Of a stretch of 64,000 nucleotides of DNA, positions 1 through 15,220 are shown one piece after another. Position 1 is the stretch's first letter. Each line of letters begins with the position of its first letter. The stretch is from NCBI GenBank assembly GCA_013396655.1, contig WBMV01000030.1:112984-176983 (forward strand). The letters run 5' to 3'. Both the position numbers and the translations under genes were made by a program. The notes beneath the pieces are model-generated. The model saw only the letters and a list, made by a program, of their open reading frames with translations. It made no database searches and was not told where the DNA came from. Source of the DNA: Campylorhamphus procurvoides (taxonomy: Eukaryota > Chordata > Aves > Passeriformes > Dendrocolaptidae).

Positions 1-2
1 CG

Positions 3-1408
<1,406 letters not shown>

Positions 1409-4130
1409 TAGATGGGGGTGCGAGGTAGGTTATCCAGAGGTGCATCGCTGGTGGTAAGTACGGGGCACGTCCCGCTGGTTCAGAAAGCAAAAGTAGTCTC
1501 TGCATGCCTGCCGAAGTTGGTGAATGCACCTCAGCCCTGGAGACAGGGCACAATACAGTGAGATATGAGCCAGGGAAGCTCTACCTGCTCCGAAATTCTG
1601 CCTGCTAGGGACTGTCACCTGCAGGTATGCGATAGGATTGCTTAACCCTGAGGTTATAACTTACTTTCTAGGTGCCGTGCCTGCAGTCTCCTGTAGCAGA
1701 TGTAGAGCTACAGTCTTTTATTTCCCAGTAACTAAATTTCATACTGTGTGTTTTCTCTTGACAGCATGGTTAATGGTCTGCATCGTGCAAGGTATATAAT
1801 CTTCACTGTACAGTCTCAGATATGAGGGTACTCTAGAAGAGTGTTTAAGAGGAGGGGGAAGACTTATATTTGACTTATTTAATACTGCATAGCCTCTAGG
1901 AATGTCACTGAAGAAACTCTCAGGGAAGGTAGGGCTAACGGTAGGAGGAACATGATCAAAGCTGTAGAATAAACCTCACATATACTGTCACAGGTCTAAG
2001 TGACTTAATTCTAATTTCAGTTGTATTTTTTTTTACCAAGACATTAAAATTTGTTATTTCAGCACAACTGAAACATAGAACAGACAGATTTCAAAGTTTT
2101 GAGAGGAAAAATATAGATAGAGTGCTTTTGCATTTTCAGATTAGAGATTCTTTGAGCTGAAAACTGAAATGTCAGATTTCAAGGGCAAAGAAGACTTTTG
2201 CACTGGTCCCAGTCAGTTAAAAAAAAGATAAATTAAGAATTGTATAGTACTCTACTTCTGTGCAAATGAATGCTATAATTTCAGTGTGAATTGGTACAAT
2301 AGTCCTCTACTTAGGGTAATGTAAGAGAAGTATTATGTTAATGAAGACTTTTTGCCAAATTGGATCCTGTTGTGCAGTCCTTGCAGATGAAAAACTTCTT
2401 TTCCTGGCTTAATTTCGCTGCGTTAATATCAAAGACATTGAAAACTGTTTAATGATATTGCACTCAATAAACAAGTGTTCTGGCAAGAGAGCATATTTAT
2501 AAACTACAGGAGGACTCATGAAGAGGTCTCTTTTTCTGTATAAAAATAAATAAGTAGCACTGCTGCAATGTGGGAGCCTTCTCTGGTGTATCATCCCACA
2601 AGTGGTGCTTCAGGCATGAAGAGCAAAGCTGAAAGCAACCCCTCTATAAACGTTTATATTACTCTATACGTTTTTCCAGAAATCTTAAATGGAAGATAGC
2701 CAAACAGTTGTAGGATCCTTTAAAAATCAGCTAGGTAGTTCCTCTGAGATTCAATTATTTTTTGGGGTATTTTCAGGTAGAGTTACAAATTTTCATTGTC
2801 TTAGGAATAAGTCCTTTACAGATCATAAAAGAACAATAATGAAAACTAAAGTTGTCATCTCATTTTGGTTTTATTAACTAACCATTTTAAAGAACTTCCT
2901 CATGTGTGAAAGTACATGCAAGGAACTATGCAGTCATGCAACTTCATCACCGTTAATGTAGCTTTCAGTGCTGCCTGACAGTACAGAGCACATCTATACC
3001 TGCCTGTAAAACAGCAATACCCCATGTTTTAGAATGAGAGACACCAAAAACTGCAGCAGTCATGACAGGGCCTGAAGTGAGCTGCAGCTTCAAGGGGTCC
3101 TGTCATTCATGTTGAAAATGAAAGGAAGTTCTCTATTTCAAGGAACTTTTTACACATAGTACCTCCCTTATGCTATTAGATATCTGTTCTCTTTTGAATT
3201 TACACAGTGTGTTTTTCTACATTTTACTTTTAAAAAATAAGATGAGTATATAGGGCAAAAACTATGTCCATCGTATAGTCATAAAATTTATGTTATACTT
3301 GACACCTGAATAAAAGAAGTACCTTTAAGATACTTTCACTTAGTCACTTATATAATCTTTTCCAGGAAAAAGAAAATACTGTGTAACCCTGATAATGTAA
3401 TGTTTGTTAAATAACCTTTAAAGCTGACTGTTTTCTGAAGGCAGTTGTGCCTTTAGTTCAAGAAAACATCCTGTTATGTGCAGTAGAATGAATGAGCTGT
3501 GTAGAATATTGCGTACAGATGGTTGGTTGTGTCCAGGAGGACTGTTTGCACCAGCTGTTTGTCACTCCTGTTCCAGTGCAAACATTCCTTTCTGATTATT
3601 GTCTGAAACATATTTAAACATTTGGTATATTTTAAGTAAGCAGGAATTTATTGAGAGAAGAGATTTTGTTACATAGAACAGAAGAAGGGTGCTGTGTTCT
3701 GCTTGTGGTGTTGTGTCCTTCATACTCCAATAGAAACAATCCAACCTAAGCATAAGTAGATTTTTCTACAAAGCATGAGGCAAAAAAAACATTTGGAAAT
3801 AAAGAGCTGGCAGTTTAGTAATTATCACTGGTTGCTAAATGAATACTGAGATATTGCTGGTGACCTAAAATACTGGTAAAAAGAAATCAGCTTTTCCATT
3901 CTCTTTCATAGTCTGTGATCATGATTTATTGGTAGGGGATCCAACACCCATTCTGGAAGCATGTCCATGGGGCAGTGACTAGTAGCATAGCCGGGTGGGT
4001 TTAGTCTTCCTATTGATATGACTTTGCTTGTATGCTTTGCTTTGAAAACAGTCAGCTGTTCGGCTGAACCAGGCTCTAGAGTCTGCCTGTCCCAGACCTC
4101 CTGCACTTTTTAAAGACATTGGAAGGGAAG

Positions 4131-4420
4131 TTTATAAAGGCTTGCTGAGATTCTTCCCGAAGCGACAGTGGTGTAGCGACCTGAGGCAGCTCAGTTTTGT
4201 CCGTCGTTTGCCGGGGTTGATGAGCGGTGTGGGCGCTGGAGCGCTGCGCGCCGCCCGTTCAGCACCGCGGACAGCTCCGCGCGGAGCGCCTGGGCCGGGC
4301 GGCACAAGCCCCTCCAGCCTCGCGTTCGCAGCCTGTGAGCTACCCCGCTTTGTCTGTGGGCTCCCTGGGACCCACACAGAGTCTGCATCTGACAGACCAA
4401 AGGCTCCGGAAGCGTGGTAG
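4131..4420 (+). promoter_or_regulatory. Intronic CpG-rich block with upstream TATA-like motif; possible alternative promoter
   Basis: Within AT-rich intron 2, bases 4141-4420 hold about 27 CpG dinucleotides (my hand count) and are strongly GC-rich, peaking at 4201-4330. A TATAAAGG motif lies at 4133-4140, at the left edge, placed as a TATA box would be for a start near 4160-4170. An ATG at 4220 opens a 66-codon frame ending at 4418 with no recognised homology. A GTGAGC donor-like site is at 4335. This fits an alternative first exon for a shorter KCNN2 transcript or a separate noncoding RNA. A GC-rich repeat remnant is the alternative. No transcript evidence is available here. Confidence 0.45.
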
Positions 4421-5678
4421 CTGCAGTATTTAGACAGGACTAACTGCAGGAATGCTGAGTAGTCTTGTGAAACACTGGAAATGTTAAAATATTTTCATGA
4501 AATATGTTTTTGGTCATGGCACTGTATTAGGTTATTCTGTATAACTCTTAAGAATTAAAATGTGAACTGCTCTTAATTTTAATAAATATGAGTTAGTGTT
4601 AAGAATACAGTGAAAGTCTGGTGAAACCATTTGAGTTCAAATGCTAATTCATAGCTTACATTACTGTTTCTAGAAAAGAGGATAAAAATTACAAGGAAGT
4701 TCACTTCACATCCTTCCCCCTTCTAGAAAACAAATCCTAATGAACAACAGCAACAGATGACAGCCCCAAAACGTGTGTTCTCCTTTTATTCTGTTGTTGT
4801 CATGCCTATAATGCTGTTAAAAACATACTTGGGATATAATGAAATATGCTCTCTCTCCAGGCTTGTGTTGTTGTTGATTCAGTTCTTCAGAGTAAGTGCT
4901 TTGTGTTTGAAAGATCAATGGGGAAAATGTAATTCATCATTATCCCAGCCTAGAACAGGTATTTCTCTGACTGTTACTCCAGTTGAGAGTTTGAAAAGGT
5001 GAAGGAGAGATGAGCTGAAAAGACAGCATGATCCAAATATCATAAAAATTTTTGATGTATAAATTATCCAATTCATGCATAAACAGTTTGTTAGTTAATG
5101 CTATTTTACATAATTAAAGCAGAAGCAGCATGTAACATAATTAAAATTGTAGGTCCTTAGAACTTGCTGTTCTGTTCCACATTTCTCTAGTGCGATTTGT
5201 TGTTGGATCCCTAAATAAAATGGAACTTAAGAGAGTTTTGAGTGGCAGTTTATATGGTAAAGCTGCAGGTTTTTTTCTTTTTATTGAAATTGAAATTTAG
5301 TACTGCTGGACGTAGTAATGCTTTTTAACTCTGCACCCCTGAAGTTCTGCTGGCACTTTCTTGTATTACTCAGAGCAAAGGATTAATATCAAAACTCTGT
5401 GAGGTCTTTAATGGCTTTTGCTGGACATTTCACCATAGCATAGAATTTCTTGAGAGTAAGATGTCCACTGGAATACTTCTCCTTTAATGCTGGATTGCTT
5501 AGTGTATCCCTTATGTAAATAAATGTGCTGCTTGTCCTGAATAATAGTAATCTGACTAAAACTAACCTGTACTCTCCTGGACAGCATCTGAGCCTCTTTT
5601 CTTTCTGCCTAATGCAGGTGCTGTCACTCATGCAGAACCATGAAAGTTGTTGGTATTTGTTAGAAGTGAAGAGAAACC

Positions 5679-5718
5679 TTTTTTTTTTCCTTTTTGTTGT
5701 TGTTGTTTGTTTTGTTGG
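5679..5718 (+). repeat. T-rich (GTT)n low-complexity tract
   Basis: A run of ten T followed by GTT and GTTTT units. Confidence 0.85.
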
Positions 5719-6753
5719 GTGTCTGTTGAGATTTCTAATCACTTCTAAAATGTATTGCTAGTTTATACTTACATAGAATGCATGTGGAAAGTCTTGAAAA
5801 CTCCAAGGTTAAGGTTAAGCTATTGGTTTCACAGTAGAACCTCCCAGGGCTGCATGGAAGAAGAACCTTCAGTCCCTCGATGGTTTTGAAGTGGTTGGAA
5901 AATGTGCTACAAATAGGTTGAGGGAGAAACGTTTTCAGTCTTCATTACCTATATAAAAAGTTACCACAGCTGAGAGCCCAAAGGTCTTGCTGAAGAATCA
6001 AGAGCGTTCTTTTCTCTATGCCTGAAAACTTGGAGAAATGGAATGGGCAGTATCAGGTAACAGCACGAACAGTAATAAAAATGTATCTTGACCTGTTTAT
6101 TCTGCAAATCTCATAATGCATGATGATAATAAACAATGTTTATGGGAGCTTCATTATCTTATTGGCATCAGTGGAAAGTTTTGCAGTAAAAATTTTGCCC
6201 TCAGGAACCAAGTTGAGCTCCCTTACTTTATTTGTCATAAAAAGTAATGGGTATTCTGCAGGCTAAATTATTTATTTGTTTTAAACTATTATATTATTTT
6301 GCCTTCACTTAGCAGGTATATGTGCCTCTCATTAGCTGTCTTGCTGGCAATCTCTTGACTTTGCCCTGATTCCAGCTTGCCTTTGCTTAGGTACATTGAA
6401 ACGTCAGGGGTTGCTCACATAGGCTGTAGATATTCTGCTGCAGGATTGTGTGAGCTAGACTAAGAGCACAGAGAGCAAGTGTGGTGAAAAACTGGTGAAA
6501 ATCAAGAAATAAACTTTTAAGTAATATTTATCCTGATCTAAATTCACTTGAGAATTAGTCATTTATTTTTTTTTAACTATTTGTTTTAATAGATCTTGGA
6601 TCAGGCAACAACAAAATTCAGTGTGTAGCAGTTGATCCAGGATACAGTAATTTTATGTGCAGACTCAAAAATTCTCTTCTAGCTGTCAATCTTAATATAC
6701 ATTTCATATGTATAATGAACAGCAGAAAATCATGTAGGAATTCAAGGACACTA

Positions 6754-6789
6754 TGTCAAATTAACACTGTATCTGTCAAATTAACACTG
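6754..6789 (+). repeat. Short tandem duplication, 16 bp at 20-bp period
   Basis: TGTCAAATTAACACTG occurs at 6754-6769 and again, identically, at 6774-6789. This is a small tandem duplication in intron 2. Confidence 0.85.
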
Positions 6790-8653
6790 AAGAGTATTTT
6801 TTTGGAATTAAGTTGTTTTAATTGTGTTCAGTACATTTTTGATAGTTTGTGTGTGTAGATCCTGTTGATACAGGAAAAGTTACAGCTGCCCAGTGTCTCT
6901 GAGATGCAGCACTGGATAATAATGGACATGACATGGAAGACAGGCTAGAAAATCCTTTAATTTTGATCAACCTCAAAAGGGGCATTAAAGTTACAGGGGT
7001 ATTATGCCTCCATTTCCAACAGGCTTCATTAGAACATAGAAGATGTTATCTGATGGTCAGAACACTGACTGCATTACGAAGTGTGAGAAGGTATGTCGTT
7101 GCCCCTCTTGAAGGAGAGAGAACATTTGTAACCAGAGATAAGATCCTGGATTTGTGTAAATTGTATAGCTTAGCTGAAATCAAAAGATACTGTTGTATAC
7201 AATCTTAGAGGCATTCTACATGCCCATCTTAATGTGAAAGTGTTGTACATGCCAGGTCTTTCAACTGTGAGACCTTCAAGTACTTGACTGCAGTTCTGTT
7301 TTGCCTGAGTTTAAGTGAAAGTGTTTCAAAACTGACAAGTGTACATTAATGCTTTCATGAGTCTGACTCTGGTTTGTATGTGGTCTCCTAAAATGTAGTA
7401 TCTTGGGCTTTGAGTTTGATTTGAGGCATATTTCTCATCTGCTCTGAGCAAATATCAGAACAGGAATAGCTGCTGTTGAAGACATGGAAGAATTAAAAAG
7501 TTGTGTGGAAGCTTCTATGCAACTTCAGTCAGGTCTTTTCCCCCTTGATGATGATGGTTGTTGTCACAGTCCCTTACTAGAGGATGAAATACAGCTCTAA
7601 GTGTATGAATCTCCTTTTAAGATGTAAATTGTCTGTAAAAGAAAAGCCCGTAGTTGATCTTGCAATTAACTTTCAGCTAAGCTGGGTGTATTGGTCACTA
7701 CAAAAAGTTTCTTTTATTAAATGAAAATAAACTGTAAAGTATGCAGGAAACTAAATAATTTTGTGAAAAAGTTTCCACAGCTCTGTTGTAGGGAAAAGAG
7801 AAGAAAAAGGAGAAGTTACCCATCATGATAACACAGAAAACCAGATTTTAATGTCCCTTTTTCTATGCTTGCTTTATTTTGTCTGTTTGTTTAATAACAT
7901 TAATAACATAAACTGTGCTACAAAGAAAACATGGGTGGAAAAGCTGCCATTCAAAAAATGTGATATGACAAATACCTTTGTAAAGATTAGTATGTGTAAA
8001 GTGACTTTGTCCTATTGTTTGTCCTGTTTAATGAAAGCCACATTAAGAAATTTCTCCTTTTATCTGTCAAAAGGTCAGAAGAGACTGTCAGGAGAACATG
8101 CTTTACACTTTAGAAATAATTCTTTTGTAAAGGGATTGGTGAAACGGGAACATTTTATACTTTAAATGGGTTCTCTGAACCCAGGCTTTTGCAAACTAAA
8201 TTGTTCAGTTAATATGATATATAAATATTTTCATAGTTGCAGGACATCACACACCTGTAATTTACTGATCCATTCACCTTCCCTTTTTGAACACTCCCTG
8301 CAATTGTGCTCCTACTTCATTTGCATGAAAATAGTCCTTAATGAACATAGTTTTATATTGACATTTTAAACACAAATGGGTGTGCATATTAAAACTCCAT
8401 GAAGGAGTGAAGAGGAATGAGTTCTGAAGACCTGTGTGTGCATCTTCTAAGATACTTCCTTATCTTTCATTTTGATGGAGACTGATGGATCTTTTGGACG
8501 TAGATTCATTCTGAGGAAATACTAAACCTATTCATGACTGATGGAAACACCTGTCTAAATTAAACCCCTCTAAAGTAAAGCCAAAGGGTAAGCCTCAAAA
8601 AGCTATCTTTTAAAGTTGCTCCTCTTAATCTTTTCAAGAGTAATGGGCTCTGG

Positions 8654-8709
8654 GTTTTTTTGTGTGTTTTTTTGTTGTTGTTTGGTTGTTTTTTGGTTGT
8701 TTTTTTTTT
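8654..8709 (+). repeat. T/G low-complexity tract (GTTTTT/GGTTG units)
   Basis: An imperfect run of T interrupted by GTTG and GGTTG; on the minus strand an A-rich (CAAC/AAAC) tract. Confidence 0.85.
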
Positions 8710-11184
8710 CCTGTAAAGAAACATATTAAAACAAAAACGTGTTGTGTCCAAATGGCAGCTTCTAAACTTTGGTGCATACTAATGCCGTGCAGCTTTGCTG
8801 ATGAATAGGGGAGTGCTGGTTTCTGTGTTATATAACTGACAACAGAACTATTTATTGAATTCTAATTGAGTACAATCACAAAGTTACTGAAGTGTGCAGG
8901 AGCCATCACAGTCAGAAATAGAGAGTTAAAAGGCTGTACAACTGTGACTCAATTATAAATTGTCTTGCAAAACCACTGTTTCTAAAAGAGCACGTTTGAA
9001 TTAAAACGTATTTAAGAAGTAAATATATATGGGCTCATACCCATAGATTTTATCGTCACCTGTGAATAAAGAGCTTCTTGAGCTTTCTGATCTGTATTCT
9101 GCAATAAATATTTTTCCTTGTATTCTTTCAGAGTGTAGCTGTGTATCTTCCATAAACAGTTATACATCAGTTCTGTGGTTTGATGGGTGGGTGTAAGATA
9201 GCCAGAAAAGAAGGAAATGCTTCTAGAACAAATATTTATATTCTAGTTTTCATTGTCAAAGGGAATTACCTGGACAAGTCCTCAAATTTTTTCTGTTACT
9301 TAAATAATATTACATGATATTTTTACGAAGGGGAACACTGAGACCAAGAGTTCACGTGCTGTGAAAGTAATCGAGGGATAAATAGATTGGAAGTTTAGGC
9401 TTACCTATCTTATGCTCAGACCAGTCATTTGTCATGTAAATAAAACACTGTAGTTGCCATTCAGCAAAGCCTGTAGTTTTCAAGAATTTTACTCCTGCTT
9501 TAGCAGATGTCCCAAAAACTGCATTGTAAAATGAATGCAGTGTTCCACAATGTGTTCTACTGAGATACCACTGGAAATCTTTATGAAGCATTTTATTCCT
9601 ATTAAAATTGTTCATTCTAGCTTTCATAGCTGTGCAACTTTGATAGCATTGGTACAGGTGTATACAGTTTTTCACATCTGCCCTACCTCTGACTTCTGTG
9701 GTAGTGTCTTTCACTAGAATAATACATTTTGTAGCAATTCGTCATTTTCAGTCACTTAACAAAACTAAGATTTATTCTAGGTGCAGAATAGTATTTCTTG
9801 TTTTGTGAAGGTTGTTACACTTTTAAGAATATGATCTGTTGCAGCTAGAGAATGAAATATGTCTTTAAAAATAAAAATGGCATAGTACATTTGATTCAGT
9901 CTGCACCATTGCAAACATAAAATCCACATACATGGAATTCGAGTATATAGGTACCCCATGGCAGCTTCTACAGAAAATGATCCTTATCTGAATGGTGTCA
10001 AGGGTAAAGTGGCTTCACGCTAAGCTCACCTCCTTCTTACGTCCTCATTTAGGTTTAGGCTTCATGGTAGAAGCCAATAATTTGCATTCTGTTGTGATTT
10101 TCACAGTATGATAGTTGAAAATAACTAAATCTCTGTGTGGTAGAGTAGAAAAGTGTCTACCTGTTGTATTGCCAGTTTAGTTTCAATAGAGTTCCAGGAC
10201 AGTTTAATGCCAAAATGTGTAAAAAAGATGTTGGTATAAGACTATCCATGGCTAGTCTGGCTTTCACATTTGGTTGGCAGATAGGAAAATGTTTGGTTCT
10301 CAATCTTTATGTGCAGCCATATATGAATAAACATTTGTCTGCCTCCCACAACAGAATGGGATGCAATGAAGCCAGATGAGAAATTTAGCAGTGTGGCTGT
10401 CAGCTGGCAGACCATCCTTTTCCCCTGTCATTTGACAGTTGGAAGGAAAATAAAGAAGACAGACAGGCTTTTTTATATCCAGACTGTGATCAGAGATGTC
10501 AACTCATCCAAAATTAATAATTCTTGCATTGTATGGGTGACTTTTCTATGTGTGTTGTGGCTGGTAACATCCTGTGTTAACTGCTGGACATCAGAAGTTT
10601 TGTTCCTGTGGTCTGTCCCACTGAGTGTAAGTCTTTCTAAAACATTTTGAATAGCAATTTTACGTTTATATAGTGGATGATAAGGGAGTTGGCAGCAATC
10701 AGTGCAAACTTGTTTCATGTATTTGGTTTGCAGACATCTTAAAAAACGCAGTAGCTTTGAGAATGGAGCATCTTTTGCCTATTGTAAACTAGATGGATTT
10801 GATGAAGCTGTAGTATTCAAATAATTAATGAACAGCAAAAAGAACTTTGAGCACTAAGATGATTTTTTTTTGTCCTGAGGAAGCAACTGCACTCATAATT
10901 TGTAATGATGAAGTAAAACAGTATTTTACTTATAACAGAATACAGGTAAATACCTGTGAATAAACTCTTACCTGTGTTTATTTAACGTAATGTTAAAATT
11001 GCCTTTCCTAAAGCTATTTTAACTTAAATCTTTGAAGCAGTTTGTAGACTTTATTTGCTATATAGTTTAGCCAGATGCCCAGTTTAAGCCTTCATGAATA
11101 AAAGGCATTATGTCCATGGCTGCTTTATTGCTGCTCCCTCAAAATTTTACTTGCCAGTATGAATTACAGAGGCATTTCTTACAG

Positions 11185-11214
11185 GAATCATGGAATCATT
11201 TAGGTTGAATAAGA
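11185..11214 (-). mobile_element. CR1 LINE 3'-tail fragment
   Basis: AATCATGGAATCATTTAGGT followed by TGAATAAGAC matches the reverse complement of the avian CR1 3' end, with its short direct repeat (AATCATGG, AATCATTT) and the usual following GGTTGGAAAAGAC-like sequence. Only the tail is recognisable; sequence beyond about 11225 has decayed or is unrelated. Confidence 0.55.
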
Positions 11215-12956
11215 CTGAATGCTTCTAAACACTTGGCATTAGTGCATGACTGTTAGGATTTTTAAATACACAAGTACTTCTATGTCTATTCCACTTTTCC
11301 TTCTACACAATATACTCTTCTTTATTTAAGTGTCATGCTCGAGGACAACAAATACTTAGATTTTGTATTTCTGTATTTAGAGTTGTTTTGAACATACACT
11401 TAAATGAAGTTCCTAATTAAACTGTTCCTGAGACAGTAAAAACACTTACAGGGATTTTATAAGTCCTGTGGTGATGATGTTTTCTCACCCATTATCATTC
11501 AAATAAAAATGTAATCAGTTTAAAAAACAAAAACATTCAAACTTACTTAAATGCCTGAAGTATTTATGTCATAAGTAAACACTAAAGAAGAAACTGAAAA
11601 GACAGACTCTTGTGTACATGTTTTGGTACCAGTCATTCCTTAAAAACAAGTTTCTTAGTTTAGAATCGCTGTTGTACTCCCTTGGCACAATGAATGAGTT
11701 AGTTCATCTTATCTAGCCTCAGATTCAGTGTTTCTTCATTTAACTTCTCTTCCCTTGCAAAAATGTTGCCAACTTCTTCAGAAAATGCATCCTTCTTTTT
11801 AACTGGTACCAGTTTTCCTAGGAGTAATGAAACTGAGCATCCCTGAAGGGAGTGAGACTTCTCTCGCAGTGGCAGATGGCAGCTGTTTTGGGAGATGGCT
11901 TTTCTTTGTGCAGTGATCTATAGAACAAATTATTTTTAGTACTGAATGAAGAAAAATTCTAAATGAAGAATTGTAAAATAATTATTTAAAACTAACAACC
12001 TAAATACATTGAAATGTAGATAGTTTTCCCCAATGAATTTTGTTTCTGCGAGAAGAATATAGTATCAGAGTTACTTTATTTCTGAGGTACTTGAAACAGA
12101 GAAAAACAAAACACAGACCACTATGTTTCTTATTAAATACATTCTAAAACTTAGGTCTGCAAAATAGCAGGTATTTTGTAGAAAGATGTGCTCTATTCTT
12201 CATGTATGAAATTTTGGAACTGCTGTTTCAGTGCAAAACTAAAATCGTCCTTACTTTGAAGTCACTGTTTCCATCCTCATACTACCAAGTTCATTGTTGT
12301 AGCTGAAGCAGACCTAAAAGACCAGAAGAAATTTATAAGGAGTTTTTTGTTGTCAGAGATTATTTTATTAGCATATTTTTTTGTTCAGTATGGTCATTTT
12401 TTTATATTTGTGAAAGTGGTCCTGAGCAATCCATCTACTGTTTCTTTCTGACTTTCGCTTTTAGATGTCATAAAGCTGGCATAGTTAATGTTCTGGTGCA
12501 TTCTTTTATCAGGGAGAGTGAGCCAGAGCAGGCCAGCACAAGCCGAGAGTAGCATGGTTGGCAGCTGGGGGAAGCTGAACTCTAACAAGTTGTGGTGTGG
12601 CTAGGTTAGGTTACATGCTGAAATGTTTCCTGATGCTGGCTACATCCCAATAACCTTGCTCAGTCCTTAGGTTCTTGACGGGGGAAGGGTGGGAAAGCTG
12701 ATATTGAAAACTCTCTATCTTTTGCGTCCTGTCATCTCTTGTCAATTGTATGAAGTGCTGTTGTGGATTGCCCTGAATCATTCAGTGTATTCTTTAGTAA
12801 ATATCTCTATTATGTAGTAACATATATATTCTTTTTCTTTGTTATTTCTACCCTGCTTTTTAAATTACGATAATTAATAGTATGAAGAAGATTATTGCTA
12901 TTTTAGTGAACCGGTCACATTTTCCCAGTTTATATGTTTAGGCAGGAGAACTATCT

Positions 12957-14219
12957 CAAATCATGGAATTAGGGTTGGAAGGGACCTCTGGAGATCATCC
13001 AGTCCAATCTCTCTGCCAAGGCTCACCTTGAGCAGGAACACATCCAGGTGGGGTGGAATGTCTCCACAGAAGGAGACTGCATGACCTCCCTGGGCAGGCT
13101 ATTCCAGTGCTCTGCCACTCTCAGTGTAAGGAAGTTCTTCCTTGTGTTGAGGTAGAACTTCTTGTGTTTTAGTTTATGGCCACTGCTCCTTGTCCTTGTC
13201 ACTGGGCACCTCTGAAAAGAGTCTGACACCCTCCTCTCCGCACCTGGGTTTGGGATATTTGTATGTATTGATGAGATCCCCTCTCAGTCTTCTCTTCTCC
13301 ACACTGAACAGGCCCAGCTGCCTGAGTCTCTCCTCATAAGAGAGATGCTCCAGANTAAGAGATCTGCTCCAGACCCTTTGTGGCATCCCCTGGACGATCT
13401 CCAAAAGCTCTTTGTCTTTCTTGAACTGTGGAGACTAGAACTGAACACAGTACTTCCAATGTGGCTGCTCTGCAGCCAAGCAGAACAGGACGATCCCGTC
13501 TGTCGACCTGCTGGCCATTCTTCCTAATGCACCCCAGGANGCCACTCTCAGTGTAAGGAAGTTCTTCCTTGTGTTGAGGTAGAACTTCTTGTGTTTTAGT
13601 TTATGGCCACTGCTCCTTGTCCTTGTCACTGGGCACCTCTGAAAAGAGTCTGACACCCTCCTCTCCGCACCTGGGTTTGGGATATTTGTATGTATTGATG
13701 AGATCCCCTCTCAGTCTTCTCTTCTCCACACTGAACAGGCCCAGCTGCCTGAGTCTCTCCTCATAAGAGAGATGCTCCAGACCCTTTGTGGCATCCACTG
13801 GACGATCTCCAAAAGCTCTTTGTCTTTCTTGAACTGTGGAGACTAGAACTGAACACAGTACTTCCAATGTGGCTGCTCTGCAGCCAAGCAGAACAGGACG
13901 ATCCCGTCTGTCGACCTGCTGGCCATTCTTCCTAATGCACCCCAGGATACCATTGGCCCTCTTGGCCCCCAAGGCATGCTGTCGGCTCGTGGTCAGCTTG
14001 TCATCTACCCAGACTCCCACGTCCTTCTCTGCAGAGCTATTCTTCAGTAGGTCAGCCCGAAACCTGTACTGGTACTTGTGGCTATTTCTCTTCAGGTACA
14101 GGACCCTACACTTGTCTTTATTGAACTTCACTAGGTTTCTCTCTGCCCAGCTAGCCAGCCTATCAAGGTCCCACTGAACGGCAGCACAGCCTTCAGATGT
14201 TTCAGCTGCTCTCCCCATG
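12957..14219 (-). mobile_element. CR1 LINE, 5'-truncated and decayed, scrambled by assembly
   Basis: A reverse-oriented CR1 element. Its 3' end is at about 12957 (AATCATGGAATTAGGGTTGG). Minus-strand frames recover the C-terminal part of the reverse-transcriptase ORF: LASWAERNLVKFNKDKCRVL, SSAEKDVGVWVDDKL, GILGCIRKNG, then a frame break, [31 protein letters not shown], and [20 protein letters not shown] with EHWNSLPREV near the end. The upstream reverse transcriptase, endonuclease and ORF1 are absent, as in most avian copies, and internal frameshifts show it is dead. Two single-N joins inside repeat parts of it; the real element is probably about 836 bp. Confidence 0.93.
13114..13947 (+). repeat. 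Unmerged contig overlaps inside the CR1 (N13355, N13540)
   Basis: Three contigs overlap here without being merged. Bases 13114-13354 are repeated from 13541 (offset 427). The short piece 13356-13539 is repeated at 13764-13947 (offset 408, nearly identical). The short contig is therefore contained in the third one, and the first overlaps its start. Confidence 0.9.
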
Positions 14220-15206
14220 CTTTTGTTTCTTTGTTATTCTTCTTGCACTTAAGTTATATTCAGAGCTTTATTAAGTCGTGCTTCTTCCGCATTTTCCTGG
14301 AGAACATTATTGACTGTCAACCCCAAGCACCAAACTTGTGGGAACTGCTGATGCTTAGTAGAAGCCTTCTACATGTTGTAACTTCAGGAGCTTATTCTTG
14401 TGTTTTAAGCAACTGGAGAAGGTAGGATCTGGTATAATAAAAGAACTGTTAAATTAAGAAATTAAGAAATATGTTTCATAGACATTGAATAGAAACTCTT
14501 GATTTCAGCCAGTTTAACTGAGTCACTTACTGGTTATTGTGCTGAATATCTCAAATGAATAGAGTAACCCCAAGTGGTGCACTTGTTTAAAGGTTCATAA
14601 AAATTTCTATAACTAAATATCTCTCTGTTGATTACAGATCTGAGGAAGCTCAGATGTGATTAGTCAAGCAAGAGTCCAAAATGAATTAATTATTAATTAC
14701 TGCAAAGAAATCCTGATATTTTGGAATGTCTTGTCTTTTCTTTTTTTTGCCTCCTCTTTAGCTCTTGGTTTTCAGTTCTTAATACTACTACTGGCATACA
14801 AAGTTAATGCATTTTCAGGAGCATCTCACCTTTTTTAGGTTCCTGGAGCACATATATGTATATGGACAGACCTATATGAAATGAAACTACATACATCCCA
14901 GCAATTATTGAGTGCTATAAAGGTCTTTTGACATTGTATGCTGTCAGGGGGTTAAGCTCAAAGCTCGTAGTTGTTTGAGATGAAGAGGAGAGCTGAAAAT
15001 ACGGCCAGCGCCATTTAAGAATATTGAGGAATGCTTCGGAATATCTTTAGAGAGAGAAAGCTATAGAAAGGATACTTGTCAGTATTTGGCTTAAATAAGA
15101 AGGGAAGTTTGGGTAGGGAGAACTTAACTTTGCATGTTCCTGCAGATTTTAACCCAATGTTCGGTTATTTATTTGATCATTAATTCCTTTCTTTCTAAAA
15201 AATTTC

Positions 15207-15220
15207 TTTTTTTTTTTTTT
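15207..15220 (+). repeat. Poly-T run (14)
   Basis: A run of 14 T in intron 2 with no recognisable retroelement beside it. Confidence 0.85.

Noticed and set aside
6933..7208. A 91-codon plus-strand frame in intron 2
   Set aside because: Begins with ATG but shows no domain I recognise and no splice-site context; kept as chance.
13023..14218. Minus-strand frames as a host gene
   Set aside because: They read as the end of the CR1 reverse-transcriptase ORF with frameshifts and assembly duplications.
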